Shown: one piece after another, positions 49,001 to 60,800 of the stretch | How positions within the stretch are numbered: the stretch's first letter is position 1 | How the letters are laid out: each line of letters opens with the position of its first letter | Source: Chiua virens | Lineage: Eukaryota; Basidiomycota; Agaricomycetes; Boletales; Boletaceae | Length of the DNA: 64,000 nt | NCBI GenBank assembly: GCA_019787685.1 | Contig: JAHNUO010000004.1 | Coordinates: 2,356,001-2,420,000 of the forward strand | Direction of reading: 5' to 3' | The notes under the pieces: generated by a model | Told to the model about the DNA's origin: nothing | The model's input: only the letters and a program-made list of their open reading frames with translations | Databases searched by the model: none | Program-made: the position numbers and the translations under genes

Positions 49001-52000
49001 TCAGTGCCATTTTCCTATGGCAGTTGTAGTAGGACCACGGTCCACCCTGTGCGACGCTGAGAAGCAAGACGTTTCCTGCAGAATCTTGATCCGTTGATGT
49101 GTGTCAATTCCGTGACCTTCAACTCTGGTGTTTCTAATACCTGAAACAGCGCAACGATGCACATCGTCATTGTCCTCCATGCTCGCGCGAAACGCATCCC
49201 TGTCCGTGTCGTCCACAACGGCTTCAACTATACTGTTTTGGCCAGAGTGCCACATTCGTCTTCTTCATCGAAACAACATAAGCCTCACTCATTTTACGAC
49301 CAGCAACCTCGGTCTACATACCTTCATCTTGTTGGACATCGAAGTCAAGGAACGGAGTGACAAGAATCTAGCGAGGTTCGCGTTATGCTGGTTGTGCGTG
49401 ATGTGGTTGGGTGTTGACAATGTCGGCGATAAGGGAAGGAAGACATACGAGTCTCCGTAATTCCGCAAGCCGTATTACACCTTGGGCTCGAGTCACACTA
49501 TGAAGTCAGAGGGTGCGTGTGTCTGGATGGGTACATCGTCTGCGCGATCAGCAGGAACTCATGTTTATTGCCTTGAGTGACGGCACACGCCATGCTGACT
49601 GGTCAAACTGTCCGTCCCGGGTTTGTTCTCGAAACAACGCAATTAACCTGTGTCCTAGAATAAAACTTGTGATGCAGTCACCTTGCAGCTCGAAGCATCG
49701 GTCGAGCTCATCGGAACTCTCAAGGTTGTTCCCGATGATCAAAAGCTCCTGGTGGGCACAAACTTGTCACGGGCTACTAGAGAGTCCTTGGTGCCGTCCC
49801 GGGCGCAGATGAAGCCTTTGCCAATTGGTTCAATGAGGTACGTCCTCGGATACACGTCTTTCACTACTGATACTAACTAGTTAGCAATCCGATCTTTCCA
49901 TTCTCGCCGGCCTGTGGGATCTCGTGTTACGTGCTGCCCTCTTGCATGTTTTCCGATCTACATATGATCGTCCTTGAATGGTGCCTGCGGCTCTTTTGTT
50001 GCCTGCATACTCGTACATCGGAGGATACACGTGATAACGGATCGAATCAAAAAGATCCCCACCCCATCATTTCAACGCAGCACAGGCTAAGTGTAGCTTG
50101 CCTTGATCCTTCGCATATGATTCGCCAGTTTCCGTACTGCTTGATTCCATAACATGGGATGATACCTTTGCCATCGCGTGTAGTGATGGCGAAACCTTGG
50201 ATCTTGCTTTGTGCATTGTACTTGACGGCCGAACCCAAAGTTGTTACTACTGGTGTTATTTTACGCAAATAACCAGTCACCCTGCGGATCCGCTGGCGTA
50301 TCCAACCTTGCAGGGTCGTTCGCCCAACCCGATTTCCTTCCATGTAAGGTCTTGATCCACCGAAACACGGGTGACTGATTCGTTTAGATTCCCCGATTAA
50401 TGACCTACCCGAACACCAAGATAAGTAACAACCATCTTCGACCGCTCAGGCGAGATCGGGGTAAATCCAAAGTAGGTTATCCTCACATTCTACGATATCT
50501 CCTCGCAGATAAGCGTCAAGATTTCATCAGACACACAATTGCCGAGGACTTCGTCAAGAAAGAAGCTCACTCCCCGGATATTGGTACACCCAATCTGTAT
50601 GTCCGACCCACCGTTACGTTCGTTCGAATTCACTTTATGAATTTACATTGGGTTCAGATGGCTGTCGTGCGTTTATGTTCCAATTTACCCTTTCTCGTCA
50701 TAGCGTTGCTTTGCCGTGCGCAAACTTCGTTATCTCATATCACGGAATTCGACATTTGTAAGTCCCTTCCGTTGCTGCGTAGAACTTGTTTGGATGTATC
50801 CCTACCTATGTGATGGTTTCATCTGATCCTACTTGGCGCGTTTACTGAAATGAAATCTCTTGGTGCAACCAATGAGACGACAAAGCAAGAGCTCGTCATC
50901 GCTTCATGTGAACAGAACATAACTATGACACTTGGGGGTAAGGGAAGAATTACAATAATGCAGTACGATCTTTCTAATGATCCGAATCTAGGTAATGGTC
51001 TCCGAGGACTGCCTCGTTTACACTATCACTGCCATATGAAATGCCACTCTTCCAAAGAAACATTGTTCCCGATTTTGCTGTCTTTCTAAATGCCTTTTAG
51101 CACGGCCCAGTGATGCAGGGTCTATTCGTCGATGCGAAGAACGTTCATCGGTGATGTCCGATGGGTAGGGGTGATTCGAGAAGATTGTTCTCATTTTATC
51201 CTTGTGAAAACAATTCTTAAAAGACTGGCCGAAAGAACACCGTTCTACAGGTGATTCATGGGATCGTAAGTAGACAATGCAAATCTCATTGATACCCACT
51301 TCCAGACTGCAGTTTTTCCTTCCACTTCCACTTCCAGCCAGCGTCTTCGAATGCATCAGGCGAGACCTCCTGACGCAATCCACGTAAACTTTGACTGAAA
51401 CTCAAGTTCGGAGGTACCGGCTTATCCTTGATGTGGCGTATGTCAATGGTCCATGACACAGCAATAAAATGTGACCATCGTTCTGGGTCGATGCCCAAAT
51501 CTCTTCTTTCTCTTCGAGCTTCGGTCAGCATATGGGTTGGAGACGACAACCAGTGCAGTTGGCGGTGCCAGCTTTCCTCTGCGATGAATTTAATATGATA
51601 TTTCATCCTGTGCCACGCCAACATCATCGCGACGCGGTGGAATGGCGGCGGGATTGGCTCCTAGGCCTGATCGATGGACAGCATCGGTGGCCGCTCTTCT
51701 CCAACAGACGACGGATTTGATTTCAGGTGAAGGACCATCCCTCGAGTCGGTAATCATTCTCAGATGTGACTGGGATTACTCGGGCGCAGAGCTGCCCGAA
51801 GCCGCGAAACCCGGTGCCGGTAACCGACCAAGGCCGTATGGTCTAGAACCTGCTTCTGACTCATTCTGTTGACGCAGAGCTGCACATGGTCACTCCTGGC
51901 GTCTAATTATCGCGAGTTGAGTGCCACCCGATGACCACCGCCAAGCTTGCTACCACTCCGGTAAACGTTATGGAAGCTTGACAGCACTGCGTTGGTGTGA

Positions 52001-52200
52001 GTCGCTTCCCGGGGCCGATAACCTCAGTTGTGCTGTCGCGAGGATCCTTCCGACTCCTCTGTATCGCAACGTCGCTCCGACCGACCTTCCGACCGACCCC
52101 CTCGGAGCTTCGATCAGTGATCGCTAACTTTCTTCCTCCCGTTCCGCCAAGGCCATACTCAGCACGCTGGCATTTTGCGAACGCTTCGAAAAGAATTTCC

Positions 52201-55200
52201 TATTGCTTTCTTCAACTTCTTCATTTTACGTGATAACTTTGTTCTTTGCAGCCGTCATATCTCCAATTAAACTGCTCCTCGAGCGAATCAGGAAGCCCAG
52301 CTTTTTCTCAGCGAGTTCTCCATCCAGCGCGCTGTCGGCCCGAAGCGTTCATTCTCCCCGCGCACAGCTAGGGCTGGCCACACTCAGGATACTGAATATA
52401 GGCATAATACGTTCATTTCGGGCAGAGTTCCGTCCGCGTCGACGCTGTCAGATCCGATCAGCTTTTCGAATCAGCGTCAGTATGTCAAACCAGTCGCCCC
52501 TACAACTAGGACGCTCGTCCGGCCATTGGCCCTTGCCAGCGTCCATCGTGCAATCCAAGCTTCTCAATTGTCTCTCCTGTTCCTCGTTCCTCGTCCCTTG
52601 TAGTCAATCATGTTCCGCAGGTGATCTCTACGCAACACCCAGATTGTTCAAGGAGACCGTACTGCAACGTATCGCATTGAACAACTGAACGACGATCTAT
52701 GATTGATGACGAAGACTGGTCAAGGGTGCACATGTGCCCTACAAGACAGCGTGATGTGACCCTCCGCGTCCCCCGGCTTGTCCGCATCCCGACGGCACGA
52801 TCGCACACAACTTCCAAGCTGAGACTGACGCGTTCTACACTCCCGATCTCTCGATCTCCACCTCGATCCCATCGGCGCAGGGTCGTCATCATATCACACA
52901 ATTGTCAGATTCAGTCACCGCCCCACTGTATCGCCTTCCGACGTGATCGTCACATCAAATCGCCATTGCCGTTCGTTCGAACCAGGGCCAGAATAATCAC
53001 CGCACTGGGAGCGACCGACGACGGACCATATCTACTTATACCAAAGGGAGAGCGCGACTGCGGTCCTGAGCCACGCACGAATGCTGACCAACATTGCAAG
53101 CTAGCGACCGTGATGCACGATTTCTTTGAACACCGATCGCCATGAAGCCCGACGAGACACGACCATGACGGGGAACACGAACAGAAGGAGAGGGACCGTG
53201 CTATCGCGGGAACACAGCCCCGAAGGAACCCTCGAACGAGAACATCTCGCCACATCGTCATCTTGACATCGCAGGGACACCGTTCCTCTCGGAAATGACG
53301 CAAATGACCCCGCTCGATCGGGGAAATGCGGTGTTCGGTATGTCACGGTGGTGAGTACTTGTTGACGTGCTCCACATGGGTTCCATCGAGTCATTGGACA
53401 CGGAAGAACAAACGGAGACATGCCTGGACGTTCCTTGAAACTTGAACGACCGAAATCAGATATCGAAGCAACGCTGGCGCAATGGCCCAAGCAAAAACAC
53501 ATTCTGCTGACGCATGCTTCATGGACCTGCGTCATCCTGATCGCGTCAGCGGGGACAGTCAGCATCATCCCCAAGGATGGGCAACCCCATCAAGTTATAA
53601 CGGATTCAGATAGACGCGAAAAGGGAACGTCGATCCGTGAATGGTTATAGTCCATCTTCGTGACTTCAAGCATGGAGGCTGTTCAAGAGATATACGCGTT
53701 ATGAAAGCAATAAGCAACTTGAAATGATGATCCGTATTCGCACAGCTGGGATTCTGTCAGGCTGGCCCTGCATGATAGAACGTGACTTCCAGTCGGGAAA
53801 TTCCGTATGGTTCCCACCCCATCGGCAAACCGCAATCCGACAAGTCCATGAGAGACCGCTCACCGTGGCGTGCAGCATTGGGTTTGCGCAGCGTACAAGA
53901 CATTTCGCGAAAAGCCACTCGCCACTGAGGCGTGGTTACAGTTTAATGATGCGTCCGAACATGGACGTTCAAACCTTGTCTACATGTCATGTGAAGGGCC
54001 AAGAGAGAGCATCACGTACGAGTGAGTGTAAGTATTGTCATCAAGGATCATAGCGTGATGAGTTCCTTGATCGCCGGAGGGAGAAGAAGCACTCCCTAGC
54101 TTCTTCAACCCCTAGTTCCATTGCGCACGCGAACCAGCGGGGTCGAGAAAAGTCGCCGATCCGTTGTGGCCGCATCTGAACAATGTCCACGTCTCCCGAC
54201 TTTGTGACTCATTTAGGAACCCGTTGATTCTGCCTGAGCCCAGGGCCCGAGCTGACAGATTCAGTTGTGCCATCAGTCCAACGAAAATCTCGTCCAGGCC
54301 CGGAGTCCAGGTCCATCAGTATCATTGACAAGTTCTCCTGGACATGTTACTGAACTCGCTCTCATCAAAGACTGTTCTATGACCCCCTGAGTCCCTGAAT
54401 CCCTGCCTAGAGTAACCAACCTCCTCAATCTGATCCATTCCAGACGGTCGTAACTCGGGTCAACGTCGTGACAAGGACGAACGGGTTCGGAAAGCCCGAG
54501 CCGCCCTTGTCTTCCCCGCAGTGATCGTTGTCATTCCTCGCTCATAAACCTCACGTCACAGTGTCGACACATCCGTCCGGGAGTCCCCGCCGCCGAGAGC
54601 CTTTTGAGATTCAGATTCATTCTCCAAAACCAAGCCACTGACTCGGGGCTCCGTCGCAACGATACTGAGTCAGCTTCGTCGCACTGAGGTCCAAAAATAA
54701 ATCACTTCCTGGCCGTTCACCGGTGCACCCGTCGGGGAACCGCCGCACACCGAACTCGGGAACGGAGAATCGGTAACAGAAAAACATATTGACGATGTCA
54801 TTGAACGATGCGCGCTCGTTTGGTCAGCAAACGTCTACATCGCCTCATTCCAACTGTGTCGCCCTTTTCCGATCAAACTCAAGCCATGGTCGGTCATCAA
54901 TCCAAACTAATCGTACTAGTGCCGAGGCGGTGTTGTCGTCCCTCTGACAAAGTGTCACGTCACCGCCCGAGAGTATCGTCAGTGGAGACGTCCACTTGCC
55001 TTTTAGATCTGAATTATCGGCTAATTTAGTGATGGGCCAAGTGACTCGTGCTTGCCTCGAGATTGCATCAAAACCTCAACCGTTGAGCGTGTTTCCAGAG
55101 AGAAATTAGAATAGATTAATGGTTTTATTTCCCAAGTCTTTCATTCCGGTTACATAAATACGCAGCAACTTGACTGACGAGTCCACCAATATCTACGATG

Positions 55201-55538
55201 AGCTACGCTACAAGAATGGGACGTCAATCATAGGTAGAGAAGGAACAGCAAATAATAAAAATGAGCAGAGCAACGAGTGAGGAAATACGAAAAGGGTAGC
55301 AGATGGTGGATCGAGCAATCAATATGAATATAAATGACAGCTGGTGGGATGCGGATGCGGAGTGGCAAGAGATCAGAGGGAATGCGATATGAAAGCAGAA
55401 GCCGCGAGGCGTCCCGTGTGTATGGTAATCAGCAGTAAAATGAGCTTGAGATACAGTGAGATTATCTTGATGCGCGTCAGATTATAGTGGCGTCGAGGGT
55501 GACTTGCAGTAAGAGAGACGGATCCACGCGATCAGGTA
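52201..55538. other. Gene-poor spacer
   Basis: No supportable gene over 3.3 kb. A plus-strand frame at 52203-52688 is open but rich in S, L and R without motifs. The stretch 54060-54720 is almost free of long frames on either strand. The right end (about 55050-55538) is AT-rich and probably the 3' UTR of the Crz1 gene. Confidence 0.4.
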
Positions 55539-57873
55539 TTAGACCATGACACTCATGCCAGGCCATGCCTTCTCTTCGGTCTTGGGAACCGGTAGCCTTT
55601 CCGAGTCCTTGGCAGCATCTAAGATACGCTGGCACTCGGCACCCCCTTCAGAGCGTACTGGATATAGGAGGACAATTAGTCGTCACCCTCGATCAGGCCA
55701 CAGGACACTCACAATGTCGGTTCAGAGCATCCATGCGAGCAAACGTCTTGTTGCACCCGTCGCAAGTGAAGGGGCGGTAATTGGAATGCAACTGTTCGTG
55801 GCGTTTGCAGTCATGCTGCCTGGCAAAGCCCTTGCCACAACCTGGCCACTTGCATTGGAAGGGACGTTCCTCGTTGTGAGATCTCATATGACCTAATAGT
55901 TGGTCAGTATGAGGTAAAGTGACACGTTGACGTTGGAGAACACACCCTTCAAGTTAAAGCTTCTTGTGAACGTACTGCCACAGCCTGGCACAGGACACAA
56001 AAAATTGGCATCCTGCTTCCTGCGACGATGGCTTGCACCGGCTGTGCGCTCACTCGTGACCGTCTGCTTCGAGACAGAGACCAGACCGGTGGCGTTGGGT
56101 TGAACCGCATCTGGGCGCAGCATCGAAGGCTGTCTACCGGCAAGTGCAACACTGGGAAGATCTTCGTAACAAACACGTGGACTTGCGGAGGGGCTGGGGT
56201 ATGGACTCGGGCGGTTAGAGGAGAGACCACTCCAGGTCCCATCCCCCCCACCACGTGAACCAGAGGAGGCTCTACGAGAGTGCCCGCGAATGGCAGGCAC
56301 GGTCTCCTGTGGGTATAGGAACTGGCGATTGATAAATTCCTGTTGCGATGAAGGGGGGTAGAGGAGGGAGGAGGTGATATCCTCCGAACGAGACTGGCGA
56401 TTATGACCTGGACGGCCGCTGTCAGACTTGACACGACGAAGGCTAACAGCGACGGGATCATTTGGAACGAGGTAGGCTGACATGTTGGTGGAGGTTGTGT
56501 TAAAGTTGAACTGAGGGAGAGTAGCGTTGGTTAGATTAAAGGATGTCTGAGTGGGGCCGGCACTGGATGAATGTTGTGGCTGGGGGAGGACTTCGTTGAG
56601 GCTGACGGTGGCGGCAGAGTCGTCGATGGCAGAACCTTCAAGGGCGTTAAATTGATCTTGAGTCATAAGAGAGGTGTTCCAAAACTGTGGACGCAGTGAG
56701 GAAGCAGTATCAGACTTGCTGCGTGTGCGAGGTGGGATGTTTGGAAAGAGGAAGTTGGTATTTGTAGGATCGGGATGCACTTGGGGACCGAGAGTGGACA
56801 GCCCCCTAAGAGAAGTGTGGCTGTGGGGGAAAAGCTGTGCGGCCTGTTCATGAAATTGTTGTACCCCGAGAGATTGAGGGACCTCGGCTTGTTGAATTTG
56901 TTGATGATCCCATGGTGGTGTTGTTGCCTGTTGCTGTGGTGGATTTTGCGATGAACCTGATACGGAGGTAAAACGCGCGAATGGACAAAAAAGGTAAGAA
57001 TAGAGTTCCCGAAATAAACGTGGTGATATCAAAGGACTTGCCTTGATGGAGTGTTTCCAGGGTAGATTGGAAAGGAACGGCTTGGGAGGCCGCTCCGCCA
57101 CCACTTACGGGAGTAGCGGGGACAATGTGAAGCTGGGGACCGCTCGAAACGAAACCGCCATCGCCGTCTGGAGCGTTAATCATGGGGGCTTCCTGAGGGA
57201 ACAAAGAAGGGCTGCTTTCTGGAATGAGAAGCTGGGGCGGGGACTGGGGTTTCTTTGGGGGGGACAAGGCTCTTTCGCCTGGCAGCTGATGTGAGCGCCA
57301 GTTAGGGGATTCGAAGCGGAAGATTTTCGAAATTGTGGGCAACGTCAAGATGAGGGGAAGAGTGTGGGAGGATCTGGGGATTTGAAGAGACGGAAGAAGC
57401 GCGACTGCGAGGACGGCCATCGCCGTTGCTGGAGGGAGAGGAATGATCGTAAGAGCGAGGGGAATGTTGGTCGAGAGCTGCGGGTATGACGGATACGGAT
57501 ACGTGGGCGGAAGATTGATCAAGGCCCTGGGTCATGTAGTCACTGTCAAAGACGAGGAGACCGGACGAGTTTGGGGGGTCGTATTCGGAGGGATCATAGT
57601 CTTCACGGACATCGAGCGCGTCGCCGAGAAGAGCGAAGCCTCTGGGCCATCAGGGTCGTAGCTGAGGTCGGAGTGGCCCGAGTAAGGGGAGTTCTGGTAA
57701 GAGCCATTGTAGGATGGGGTGTGGGGGAAGGCCGGTGACTGGAGATGGCTGAATTCGTAAGCGTCGAAAGGGGAGTGTGTGCCGAGGTTGACAGGTTTGT
57801 TAGATGGTGATTGTGAAGTGTAATCGATGTCGTTGATGGGATAATGGGTAGATTCTGCCTGGAGGAGGGCCAT
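55539..57873 (-). CDS. CRZ1: Calcineurin-responsive C2H2 transcription factor Crz1, with apparent frameshift
   Basis: Crz1 moves to the nucleus after calcineurin dephosphorylation and drives calcium and cell-wall stress genes. Exons are 57344-57873, 57042-57285, 55946-56956, 55713-55892 and 55539-55657, about 694 residues if one base is allowed for. The C-terminus carries three C2H2 fingers: CPVPGCGSTFTRSFNLKGH, CKWPGCGKGFARQHDCKRH and CDGCNKTFARMDALNRH, then LRSEGGAEC, the Crz1 hallmark. The first two junctions fall inside the fingers. The rest is Ser/Pro/Gln-rich with RxxS sites (RTRSKSD, RVKSDSGR, RRASSGS) fit for kinase/calcineurin control. PSEYDPPNSSGLLVFD near residue 90 looks conserved. 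Odd points: the reading frame breaks near 57640, one intron uses a GC donor (57041), and the intron at 57286-57343 has a weak GTTGCC donor with a good CTAAC branch site. Confidence 0.9.
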
Positions 57874-60800
57874 GGGGGGATATCGATGAAGGGGGAGAAG
57901 GGGAACTAAAGTAAGCGCGCGGGGAAGAGAGGAATGCCGAGTGAGAACTACTTCCAGTGTTATTTATTTAACCTCCGCCACAACTGCTCCGACGGTAAAG
58001 AACATCACCCATGAATTTCCTCCGCACATTTCATGAGATATAGTAGAGATCGACAGCTGTCTCGCATGTTGCTCTCGACGCTCGACTCCCGTTTATTTTG
58101 CATAGCACAGTAGTGCCCATCGACGACCAGCTAGCCATTCTAGCATCTCATCACGCGCACGGACGTTACCGACGCACGCTTTTTTTCTTTTGTGTAGTCG
58201 GCAATCAATCACATGGCCGCGCTTGCTTGTCGGGTTAATTTTCACAGATCAGCCCTACGATCAGGGCATACGATATCCGCGGATACCGTCGACACCCAGA
58301 GTTGCGTAGAGTTCACCGCTGCTCTTCCTCCTCCGATTTAGCTTAGGAGTTCCCCCATTTTAGTACTAATGAATTCAGGCTGTACTCTCTTCTCCCGACC
58401 CGTCCCATGTCTTTACCCGGCTATCGTCTCTCCCTATGCTGTGTCGCTTCACCGTGTCACTCTACCACTCCGACATCCACTAGGCGACTCGATGGTTACC
58501 CTTCTCCTGCTGCGGACATGTCCCGAACGTGCTGCGCCGCCTTGCTAAAAAACAAAGTTATTTACCTGCCAGACATCATTCCACACCTCATCTCGTAATT
58601 GACCGTTGTGTATCACTACGATCAAACTTGATGCCACGCGCTGATGGGCCACTGGCTCGAAAACGCAATGAATCAATCCGGGCTCGATTTTCGCTCTCCC
58701 TCTCGTCCCCAGTCCTCCCTCGGGGGCTGCCATGACAGCTTGACAGACGTGTGAGTGGCAGACAACCACATCAAATCGCCGCTCACGTCTAACTCGGCGC
58801 TTTCTTATACACACGGACCACCTCGTACATATACATATTGAGAACGCGCTAGCCATCCAGTTTCTCCGAGGGCTCGAGGGCTCGATCCGAATGATTTAGA
58901 TGCTTATCGTTGCTACCAGCCGCACCCTGATGTCCACCGATCGTGTCTCTCGATCTGCCACCCACGCTTCTTACCTTGCCATCCCCTGAGTACTTTGAGC
59001 CCGCCTGATCGGCCACCGGGGAAGGTACACTAATACCTGTCACATCAGGATACCTTGTATTTTCCAGCATCAAGGGAAGCCCATCAACCCAGCCTTGACA
59101 CAGCGGCCACACAGGGGATTTTCAACAACTCGAAATTTCAGATGCGTTTGATTCGCTATCGAGCAAGACGCGCTACGCCAAGCACATGATGAAACTTTGA
59201 TCTGAGGAAGCTCGATAAGCACAAACTGGTGCAAACAACTCGTCCGTTCAATTCTCCCGCTCAGGTTCTCACTGAATGCACGTTGCACCAGGACATCGTC
59301 GAACCTTGATTTTGCTATGCAAAAAAGCCTAACCTTGCACTTTGTAGCTAGCACAGACTCACGGCCCGTGTTCACCGTGCACACGGCATGCCAATAACGG
59401 TAGCACCCAATCACCGCCATCACTCGCTCAAACCGGGTGAGAGCGTTGAAACGTTCCATTTCGGTTTCATCCTTTCACACATATGCCGTTTAGATAGAAG
59501 TTCATCAACCAAGTTCGAATCCGGCATCCCTTTGTGGCGACCACGCTAGCTCCCAGCATCACTCCCAGACACGTTCCCGTTCATATCGAAACATCCGTCT
59601 TTGGTGTCACAATAGATCGTGCCTGACTGCAAGTGTCCTCTTTCCTCTGGCCCTCTTTTGTGTCGCGTTGCAGCATGACGACGCGACATACGATGCGGCT
59701 GTGACGCTCAACTTTTTTTTTTCCTTTCTTTGGTTACCTCGTTCGACCACGTTTATTTCGTCCAGAAAACCAAGCGCAAGGGACTGTCACGATGTCTGTG
59801 TACACAGCCAAAAAGATCAGCTACATAGCCAGATGGGGGACTAGTCCTTTTCGACACGCGATGCTCCTCGACCGTTACGTCGTCGACCCACGTGATCCTG
59901 TGGTGGGTCTTGGAGCCGTTCCATGTCCCGTGCCATGTGCTCCCGCCCGCTCATCGCATCACCCAACATGGCTTACCTCTTCCCGAACGAATTCGGCTCG
60001 TGACAAGTCCCATCGAATGCCACACATCGCCCTCGAAACACGACGGAATCTAGCGTAGAACGCCTCTGGGGCCTCGATCGACCGCGTAAGCGAACAGTTG
60101 TGCTTATTTCGATAGAAAATCCAGGCACGCGTTTCGTCGTATGGAGCGCGGTCCAGAAGTTGATGAGACTCGGACGGGTTCCTAACCCCCCTCTTTTCGG
60201 TTCCCTTCGGGACCCGTTTATCGAGGGACCCGCGATGACGATCTCGTGAGAGGTGCGCCGATCTAGCGCGTTGGAGATGATACTGAAATAGGTTTTCGTT
60301 ACTTGTAGCCAGGGCGGGATGGGTGAATAGATGATGCATTCCGACGCGCATGTTGATCGGCCAATGCCCTGTTCAAGAGCATGCGTTTTATGAGACAATA
60401 CCGGTTGCATCCTCGTCCGTAGCTCCCGTTGGGAGCTAAAAATTGCAACACGAGTTGTGTTCGTGTGGGCACGGGGGCCAGAAGTATTACATGTATGTCT
60501 ATGGATTCCCGTTGACTTTACTCACCTCTCTCCACATTCCCTATGACACCACCGAGCCTTGCTATATGACGTAGTGCCCTGGACCCTCTCTCCATCTGTC
60601 TCCCTCGTCACATAGGCTCACCTATCAGTTTCTGTTTCGTGTGAGTACTTCTATTTCCCCCATTTGATGACGGGTTTTCACCCTGGGAGTGATCACCAGG
60701 TCCTTCGGTTCCTGACTCCATGGAAGAGAACTCTGATTGCATCCGTGTACCGTGTTTCCTTTTCGTGATGCCACTATGTCCGAGTCCGATACCGAAGAAG

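Larger units (their letters stand above)
45430..52200. other. Gene-poor region with coding-like fragments
   Basis: Nearly 7 kb without an intact gene that I can support. Fragments look once-coding. Around 46820-46985 (+) a GTGAGT...GTAG intron joins LEGLGGMKGVFPGG to YPAGDQFSDICRVALTWNEN and a few more residues before the frame is lost. At 51286-51627 (-) a 113-residue frame contains SPTHMLTEARRERRDLGIDP and ends in a W/K-rich stretch. At 48480-48630 (+) a frame holds INLKDDDDLLFANLVEHNLE. None could be extended to a family. A perfect-arm inverted repeat lies at 46017-46064. Confidence 0.35.

Noticed and set aside
52203..52688. 161-codon plus-strand frame with a hydrophobic start
   Set aside because: It does not begin with ATG at the called position, is S/L/R-rich, and has no family resemblance or splice support.
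59511..59524. AGTTCGAATCCGG, resembling a tRNA B box
   Set aside because: The T-stem arms do not pair and no cloverleaf can be drawn upstream or on the other strand.
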